Below, one piece after another: positions 54,966 to 64,000 of a stretch of DNA of 64,000 nt; positions within the stretch are counted from its first letter, which is position 1, and every line of letters starts with the position of its first letter. This DNA is from Allodiplogaster sudhausi. Its lineage: Eukaryota > Nematoda > Chromadorea > Rhabditida > Diplogasteridae. The notes under the pieces were generated by a model that worked only from the letters and a program-made list of their open reading frames with translations, had not been told where the DNA came from and did not search any database. The DNA lies in NCBI GenBank assembly GCA_945643635.1, contig CALZFC010000043.1, forward strand, positions 2,376,501 through 2,440,500, in the 5' to 3' direction. The position numbers and the translations under genes were made by a program.

Positions 54966-57900
54966 ATGAGTCGCTACGCCTCGTCCTCCTCTCGTTCGGG
55001 TGGCGGCTCTCGCATTTCGAATGGCAGCGCTGCCGCTGGCTACTCTTCCAGTTCTGCTCATCGCTCTTCGCATACCAGTTCTGGCCATGAAAGAGACTAT
55101 CGGACCTCGGTTCGTGTTTTTTTAAAACATTTATACTGTTGATGTTTGGATGGCACTCAAAATCTCTTTAAAAAATCACGAGTGTTTTCGTTCATTTGAT
55201 TTGTCGCTGCTCTCCAGTTCGGAACTTCGAATGGAATGAGTGCATCGGACCACTACTACGGCACTGCCGCGCCCTCCCGCCACAAGAGCAGCGGCGTCCA
55301 CTCTGACTTCCACTCCTCTACCGGCTCTTCCAGCTTGACCGCCTCTGCTGCTGCCAACTCCGGCGGCTACAAATATCTTTCTGAAGACTGGTCAGTCGCT
55401 TTCATTGATTTAACAATTTTAAATCTTTTTGAATCCCTGATAATGAGTGTGTTCTACTTAGGTACAAAACAGTGCGTGCTGATTCGGGTGCTGCTCCTGC
55501 CTCTGCTTCCTATGGCAGCTCCTCGATGAGTTCCGCATACTACGGCGCACCCGAGACACGGAGCAGGTATCCATTTGGACCATGCTACCGTTAGCGGGAG
55601 TATATGTTCTTACATCGATATGCAATGTTAAAAGATCGAAATTCAGCTACACAACGGACTATTCGCTCCTTCCGGCTGCGTATGGGGGCGGCCGCAGTGA
55701 GTACATGTCGAGCAGTGGGTACCCTCCCACTCCTCTCAACTCCACCTCCCTTCCTCTCTCCTCCTCCGGCAGAGCCAGTCCACTCATTCCACGCACCTAC
55801 GGGGCGACCCAGAACCGCACGGATGATTGGACGACTGGTTGGCAGAAGAGTCGGAGTCGTGAAGAAAGAGTTCATATCTTCAGGTCAAGTTCGAGCCATT
55901 TCCTATGATAGCGACGGCTTCCGAGTGCCTCTTCCTGCTCGTTACGATAATAACGCCGCCACTTACGGTATGGGCTTTCTATTCAGTATGTTCGGTGTTT
56001 TGGTGTGAGCGTGGAGAAGTATTTCCTTTGACTGAAGGGAACGGCTACTCCTCTGCTCCTCATTACGAGACGGGTGCTGCTCGTAGCGAGACATGGAATA
56101 AGGAATACGAGGAGAGGTACGAAGAGAGAAGATTTTGAGTCGGCGGCGTTCATTGCTGAGATTGAAGTGAGACGTGTCCAATTGGATGAGACTAGAATTT
56201 CATTTTCAGACGTCCTAGCGATTATGATCATCGTCCTGACGATAGACGAAGCTCTCGTGGAGAGAGCAGCCACCGCCGCGGTAGCCTGGGTAGCAGTGGG
56301 TCCCGCCGGGAAGAGCGTGATCGCGCCCGGCCCCCATACGGTAGCTCATCCTCCAGCCGTGGTGTCTCCTCGCTCTTGTCCACTGCTCGCATGGCGCCTC
56401 CATCTACCCGGGACCGCGGAAGTCCCAAGGCGAGGCCGCGAGAAAGGTTCTCTCTCGTGTTCGAATTCATTGCTTGGCGTTCAAATTACTGTCCAATTAA
56501 CAGAGAGCGCGAACGGGCCCGCGCTGCAGAGAGAAGTCGTGCAGAGACTGCCCTGGACAGAGACCGCCAGTCCTCTTCCGCCCGTGCCCCTGCCGACTCT
56601 CATTCTGCTGCCTCCTTCAGTGCAGATGCTTCTCTGCTTGCCTTCAGCAATGCTAGTAAGTTACAATTAAAAGAAATTTTCAGATATTATACGTAATATT
56701 ACATTGTATTACATATGGAATGGCAGACTCTCTCTCTCTCTCTCTCAGTAAAGTTCGCATAAAGTTCTCATAGTTTTAATAGGTATGGAATGGAAATTCA
56801 GGGATGGAAAACGAGACTCGCGAGTTGGAGCGTCGGATGGCGATGATACAGCAAGAATTGGATTACCTGGACCGGAGACTGCCGGCAGCTGCGGGGGGTT
56901 CGAGTGCGTCGTCTTCCTCCACTGTTGTGCATGCTCCTGGCTATTCCAGTGGCGGCTCCGGCCATGCCGACCCCATCCGAGACTACCGGACACCCCGCAC
57001 GGTACGCCTGACTGGCTCATGTAGTTGGAGTGTGCTGTTGCCAACTCGGCCATCTTTAGATATTCTCGCATTGTATTTTTACTGTCTAGCAAATATCTTA
57101 TTCTGGCCATCTGTCTCTACTAACCCTCTTTACGTGTCCCTCTCCTCCCGACAATCCGCCACTGTATCTCCCAAACTCCGCTTTTGGACCACCGACTACT
57201 GAATTAGGGGATGCAGACATGACCTTTCGAAAGGATTCATCAGACTCTTGAAGTCAAACCCTACCATTCTTTGTTTTCTGCCATTGGCCCTTGATGTAAC
57301 TGTTCTCCTAAACACCACTTCCAAAGGGCCTTCTTTGCATCATTTCCATTGATGCATTTCTCATTCATCATGCGACTCTAGTTTGAACCCATTCGAGAGT
57401 CCCAACGACGTGTACCAACTACCCAACTGTAAGACTCTTCTTCCACGCATCTGTCCATGATCCCTCTCCATTTCGATATCCACCCTTTTCCGTCCCCTCT
57501 TTTCCTTCTGCCCCCCCCCTTCTTCTTCCATCCCCTACCCCCAATCCTAAAATGACGCTCCACTCTAAGGTGTACTCCTCGTCGTATGGGTCTGCGGCGG
57601 GTTACGGTAGTTCTTCGAGTGGCCGTACCTCCGTGCCTCGTCTAATGGACCACGTGGTGCCGGAGCCTCCTCGTCGTGCCCCTGCCTACAACTCCCGCCC
57701 ACTTCCATCTTCCCTTTTCCCCTCCTCCTTGCTCGCTCCACCCTCCCTCTCTTCCTTCTCCTCTTCTGGTGGTCGCTTCCGCAATCCGGCTACATCGACA
57801 TCCCGCAGCGCGATCCCTGCCCGTCCAGCTCCGCGAGGCTCTCGCTTCCTGAGTTCTGCCGTCAGACGAACCTCTGCGAAGCCTTCTCTCGTTCTGTCAA

Positions 57901-59576
57901 AACGGCCTGTTCAGTCGACACCGAAACAAAAACCCAAGCCATCTCCTGCCCCTCGAAAGCGAGAGGAACGGAAGAGGAAGAGCCCATCTGAGAAGCGAGC
58001 TGATAAGAAGGAAGAGGGCGTCAAGAAGAAAAAGACTGAGGCAGAAGGTCAGAGATGAATGAGAGAGTTCGTTGTTGTCAGAGAGCATGTCTCGCTATTG
58101 TTCATTCTTTACTATTCTGTATTCACCGATGCAATATTTTTGATCGCTAACAAACGAAAAAAAGACACGATTTAATAATCAAATATTTAAGTTGATCTAG
58201 ATGGGCAGAACGCGATAGAAGAAGTTGAACTCGTCAGTGACGAGGAGTACCACGAAGATGACGATGGCAGGTCCCGAGCTTTACTTTTTTCCTTTTTCAA
58301 TTTCTATGTATTTTTTATGGAAGTAGCTGTGACTTTAGCAAATTTTCGTTAACGCACTTTGCATGGAGATGAAAAATGAGCATTTGTTTCTTAGAAGACC
58401 CGCGGTCTCTCGTATGCAGAAGCAGCTGTTGATGATTGTGGACCGAGGAATGGTGAACGAGCAGCTTATTCACAACTTGGAGGACAAACTTGCTCGTGAA
58501 GGTGAATGGGGAGCTTCATTTATTGTAACGAGTTAACCGAATGTCCTTTTTTTCTTGTCATTGTTTGACTGCCGCGGAGTATCTGGTAGATTATGAGTGG
58601 AAATAATAGTTATGCTCATTTCAGATTCCGAGAGGGCCGAAAAGGAAGGTCTCAAGGAGAAGGAGAGGCTTCCTGCTTGGGAGAGGAGGAAGATGGAGGA
58701 GAAGAGGACGACTCTGTTCCCCAATCTCGGAATCCCTTCTTCCCTCCTCGTGCCCAAGGATCGGGTCAGTCTACTTAGACATGAGAATTTGGCATTTATT
58801 AACAATTTGGAAGATAAAGATGTACTTATGAAAATGGTTGGAGATAAATTTTTGTATTGCTTTCAGATTGATGATGATATTCGCTCTCTCGTGGTAGCTT
58901 CCATTCTGGAGGAAGATGATGAGATGAAGGAGAATAAGATGGATGACCCAGAGGATGACAACTTTGTACTTACGGAGGAACAAGATTTCGAAGCTTCACT
59001 AGAAGAGGCAGAAGACATAGAGAAGGCCAACTGTGTAGAGGAGAATGAAGGGGAAGGAGAGGAGGAGGTGGAGATTAAGGAAGTGGAAGAAGGGGAGGAG
59101 AAGGATGAGATGAAGGAAGCTGAAGAAGGGGAGGAGAAGACGAAGGAAGTGGAAAAAGAAGAGGATAAGATGAAGGATGTGGAAGAAGGGGAAGAGGAGA
59201 TGAAGGATACGGAAGGGGAGGAGGATATGAAGGAAGCGGATGAAGGGGACAGCGTAGTGCAGGCTGAGATTTCATTCGATAGCGAAGCACCGCTGCAAGT
59301 TGTAGAAGAAGAAGAGGATGCGGATGTCATGGAGATCCCAGAGGAGAGTGGAGAGACTGGTGAGGAGAAAGACGCTGGAGAAAGCACTTGAAGAAAGATT
59401 CGCATTTCCTGTCAGGGCTATTCATATTTTATCTGGGGTATGGTGAACAGAATGATTAAACCTTTTCAGCTGCGGGGGAGCGTGAAGCGAAGAAGGAAGA
59501 AGATGTTGTGAAAGAGGACGAGAAGTCGGAAGACAGTGATTGTGTCATTCTTGAAGTCAATGGTAACCTGTCTTAG
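54966..59576 (+). CDS. Low-complexity nuclear-type protein with acidic tail
   Basis: About a dozen exons. Order of regions: a Ser/Tyr/Gly-rich N-terminus (MSRYASSSSRSGGGSRISNG..), more S/Y/G/A exons to ~55870, an Arg-rich RS/RE part (RPSDYDHRPDDRRSSRGESS, ~56215; AERSRAETALDRDR), a short coiled coil (ENETRELERRMAMIQQELDY, ~56810), a Ser/Pro exon ending in a Lys-rich nuclear-localisation-like stretch (57570-58048), a conserved-looking helix KQLLMIVDRGMVNEQLIHNL (~58430), AWERRKMEEKRTTLFPNLGI (~58690), and an acidic exon of EEGEEKDEMKEAEEGEE-type repeats (58867-59361). It ends DSDCVILEVNGNLS-TAG; DCVILEV with acidic flanks looks like a SUMO-interacting motif. The frame past 58048 depends on the donor GAAG|GTCAGAG and joins in phase. 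No named family recognised; a splicing- or chromatin-associated scaffold is plausible but inferred from composition only. Confidence 0.7.
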
Positions 59577-60125
59577 ACTACAATTGTTGCTGTTCCGAAA
59601 TTGTACGACACTGTGTTTTCCCTTTGCGGGTCATGTTTTGTTGTCCTTTGATACACCTTCCGTTTAATCCTTCTCCCCGATATTAAAGACTAGAATACTT
59701 TCAATAGACTAATCGAAGCTACCTATTAATATGCATTTCCTGTAACTCGGTAGATATTTTCTGTACGGAATGATTTTTGGACCGTCGGTTTGCCTGGGAT
59801 TTCTTGAAGTACTATTTATTCAATAGGTCTATCCTGTATTAGATTGTGCCCAAGAGTAATAAATTGATTGAGTCACAAGGAAGCCTAACTTCCGCTGCGT
59901 CTTTAACAATATATATTGGTTATAATGCCGAGATAAAGAAGTTACTTTATATTTGTATTATAGAGTATCTTGTGGTAATTTATCCGATTCTCGAACAATA
60001 TCTGAACATTTTATGACGTGGATTTGAAGTCAGCCATGTTATGCAACTTATTGTGATTTGCTTGTTTTTTCTCAGACATCATCTCGCTTCCCTCGACATC
60101 TGTTCTCCTCTCTTCTGCAGCCAGC
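59577..60125. other. Intergenic spacer before GOSR1
   Basis: About 550 bp, AT-rich, with AATAAA at 59858 as a possible poly(A) signal of the upstream gene. No gene seen. Confidence 0.55.
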
Positions 60126-61726
<1,601 letters not shown>

Positions 61727-62204
61727 TTGTCTTTCTTTCATGTACAAAGATGGAGCAAGAGTTCCTCGTAAGTATTTGGTGAGTGGTGAATCCGTTGCCT
61801 TGTAGAAATGCCAAGCTAACTTGTATTGCATTCTCAGTAGGAAGGTTGAAGTGAAAGGGTCTGTAATCTTTGGGCGTGTTTTTTTTTATATATTGTAATT
61901 GGTGACTCCGTTTGAAACTGTTTTGTAGCAATCATTTACTTGGCGGGAGCTTGTTCTGACGTAGACGCATATTTGCATCAGTGGTTTAGTTCCCTCAACC
62001 ATCTGTGATATTTATTACAATTAGCATCGATGCTGAAGAAGTGAAATGAAAGATGGTCTAATTACTGGAGAATAAAACGTATCTATTTAAGAAGTGTTAA
62101 TGTAGTGCGTTTCGAATTTACTGGATCGCAGGATCCGGTCACTTGGTATCTGTTGGAAGCCGGTCTTTTGTGATTGTGGTGAAGAAGAGTGGACAGTCTC
62201 AGTC
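61727..62204. other. Spacer between GOSR1 and RPE
   Basis: About 480 bp. AATAAA at ~62071 may end the GOSR1 transcript. No gene seen. Confidence 0.55.
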
Positions 62205-63487
62205 ATGGCCTCTTCCCCTCTTCGCGCAGTCGTCTGCCCTTCCATTCTCAACGCCGACCTGGCCAATCTCGCCAGTGAGTGCACCAAGTCAGCTTTAGCA
62301 GCCTGTGAAATTCCTGCTCTCTCTCTCTCTAACTCACTCTCTCTTTCTACCTCTCTCTCTTTCTCTCTCTTTCTCCTCTCTCTCCTTCGCGTACTTTTTT
62401 TCCTTCTACCTCTATCTCTATTCTCTGTGCAGACTGCTGGCAGCAGGTGCAGACTGGCTTCACCTGGATGTGATGGACGGCCACTTCGTGCCGAATCTGT
62501 CCTTCGGTCATCCGGTGGTCGAATCCCTCCGCAAGAATCTCGGCAGTGGGCCTTTTCTCGATGTCCATCTCATGGTTTGTGTCCATGTTGTTTTCCTGAA
62601 TTCCTTTAACTTCTCTTTCCTAGCTGTCTTTCTCCTTCTCTCTCTCTCTCTCTCTTTCATTCTTTCTCATTAACTCTCCTTCCTCCGTATTCAGGTATCG
62701 AATCCATCGCAATGGGTGAGGCCGATGGCGGATGCTGGTGCCAGCCAGTTCACGTTCCATTACGAGGCGGTGCCAGAAGGAAAAGTTAGCTTCCTATTTG
62801 TGCTTTAAAAAAGATATTAAACACTAAGCAGTTGTCTCTCTAGGTGGAAGAAGTGGTGAAGCAGATCCGAGAGGCCGGCATGAAAGTCGGCCTGGCCCTC
62901 AAACCTGGCACTCCTGCCGAACACTTGCTCAAGTTGGTGGGGGAGGGGCAGGAAGAGGAGAAGAAGAATGTGGATATGAAAAGGGAGAGAAGGAAAGAGT
63001 TAGTTGTTCAGATATGCTTCCCTGCTGGACACGGCCCTCGTGATGACCGTTGAGCCTGGATTCGGTGGACAGAAGTTTATGGAGAATATGATGGAGAAGG
63101 TTATTATAAAACCACAGTATAAGATCACCATTTTCTATTCCAATCGTAAGCTTGAAAATAATTAGGAAGTAACAGTATATATATTGCTTAAATTGTCTTT
63201 TCTTTCCAGGTGTCTGCAATCCGCAAGGCTCATCCGACGTTGGATATTCAAGTGGACGGTGGAGTCACTCCTGCGAATGTCGAGGTGGCCCTTTCTGTTC
63301 AAAGCAATTGGTGTTCTTGTAATAACAATCATTATTACAGTACATTTCGATTGAATGAGTTCAGGTGAGCGCGCGAGCGGGCGCCAATTTGATTGTGTCT
63401 GGCACGGGAATCATCAAAGCCGCCGACCAGGCCGAAGCCATCTCCACTATTCGCACTGCTGTCAACAGTGTCGTCGCTTCTGCTTAA
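62205..63487 (+). CDS. RPE: Ribulose-phosphate 3-epimerase
   Basis: Interconverts ribulose-5-phosphate and xylulose-5-phosphate in the cytosolic pentose phosphate pathway. Seven exons (62205-62287, 62433-62574, 62695-62784, 62844-62932, 63012-63099, 63210-63284, 63365-63487) total 230 codons, so 229 residues against 228 in human. TIM-barrel landmarks: [35 protein letters not shown] with the metal-binding His and catalytic Asp, FLDVHLM (second metal His), [45 protein letters not shown] (catalytic Asp) and [12 protein letters not shown]. All residues expected for activity are present. CT tracts fill the first two introns up to the acceptors. AATAAA at 63530, about 40 bp past the TAA, is a good poly(A) signal. 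Confidence 0.97.
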
Positions 63488-63855
63488 CTTCAGTTCTTTA
63501 AGTGCTAAGCATTCCAAAGCACTGTGCTAGAATAAACAGAAACCGTAGTCTGCATTTGCTTTACTCTCACTCTTGGCCATATCACATTGTTAATCTGTTA
63601 AAACTGGTGTCATTTGTGACTCCAGTATCGTTGCCATTCCAATTGTCCGGAATATCGCTTTACTTCTTGAAATTGATGTTTGAGCAGTGAATGCTTGCTA
63701 TTGTTAGTCACTCATATTCTCAGTTGTAGTGGAGTGATGTTATAAACAGTAACCACATTTTGGCAAGTCCACATGCTTTTTCTCGGGCAGTAATTCATGT
63801 AATTTGCCGAAGGGGTGCGAAGTGATTTGAAAAGAGTGACCGGTCAAATTTTGCT
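63488..63855. other. Convergent 3' region
   Basis: About 370 bp between RPE and the last gene; no coding sequence supported. It holds the RPE 3' UTR. Confidence 0.55.
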
Positions 63856-63948
63856 TTATTCGGTTGTCTGAGCGATGCCACTGGAAGGCTGTAATTCAGT
63901 GTTCTTCACTTGCTGTTCGAGAATCTTCGCCGCTCGCTGATACACGGA
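63856..63948 (-). CDS. Last exon of a gene leaving the window
   Basis: Minus-strand exon after the acceptor CCCTTTCAG: SVYQRAAKILEQQVKNTELQ then PSSGIAQTTE-TAA. A short helical, polar C-terminus. The stop codon is part of GAATAAAG, so the poly(A) signal AATAAA may overlap the end of the coding sequence. Upstream sequence at 63949-64000 is intron or not readable. The family cannot be told from about 30 residues. Confidence 0.5.
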   Translation of the reverse strand, partial: SVYQRAAKILEQQVKNTELQPSSGIAQTTE

Positions 63949-64000
63949 CTGAAAGGGGAGGCATGCTCAGGATGGCTATGACTTTTCCATCCCAATCTCA

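Noticed and set aside
58867..59405. 180-codon Ser-rich minus-strand frame
   Set aside because: Antisense shadow of the acidic Glu-repeat exon of the + strand gene.

Overview
The window is nuclear DNA of a eukaryote with small introns, most likely a compact animal or close animal relative. Almost every gene is cut into short exons by introns that are often only 46-120 bp. The proteins I can rebuild by splicing are animal-like: an ATP8A-type flippase, UFM1, TOMM7, mitochondrial methylmalonyl-CoA mutase, N-myristoyltransferase, an SRA1-domain protein, XPD/ERCC2, GOSR1/GS28 and ribulose-phosphate 3-epimerase. I cannot name the species. There is no bacterial signature: no operons, no CRISPR and no Shine-Dalgarno spacing. 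All homology statements come from remembered family sequences, not from a search. Exon borders were read by eye from GT/AG (rarely GC/AG) signals and reading-frame phase, and may be off by a base or two.

Layout. 0-1.5 kb (-): a C-terminal fragment of a NIPBL/SCC2-like cohesin loader with an in-frame TAG. 2-10.4 kb (-): ATP8A-type P4-ATPase. 10.9-11.2 kb: GC-rich repeat element. 11.8-13.0 kb (+): UFM1 then TOMM7. 13.7-16.5 kb (+): a multi-exon gene I do not recognise. 17.6-22.3 kb (+): MUT, with a hAT-like MITE in an early intron. 22.9-25.7 kb (-): NMT, convergent with MUT. 26.9-27.7 kb (+): an unrecognised gene. 29.1-34.9 kb (+): SRA1-domain gene. 36.0-36.9 kb (+): an unrecognised charged protein. 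37.2-42.6 kb (-): four neighbouring genes for secreted or low-complexity proteins, two of which share a motif. 43-45.7 kb: microsatellite-rich sequence. 46.1-49.5 kb (+): an unrecognised gene whose 2.5-kb intron is filled by an inverted-repeat mobile element. 50.0-54.6 kb (-): ERCC2. 55.0-59.6 kb (+): a low-complexity nuclear-type protein, head to head with ERCC2. 60.1-61.7 kb (+): GOSR1. 62.2-63.5 kb (+): RPE. 63.86-63.95 kb (-): the last exon of a gene that leaves the window.

The genes are unrelated housekeeping functions: lipid flipping, ufmylation, mitochondrial import, propionate catabolism, protein myristoylation, TFIIH repair helicase, Golgi SNARE and pentose phosphate pathway. They are packed on both strands without functional clustering, apart from the 37-43 kb group of secreted/low-complexity genes. 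The features that stand out are long (CT)n tracts that mostly sit on the coding strand of introns next to the 3' splice site, three GC-AG introns supported by frame, the mobile elements, and the broken NIPBL fragment.
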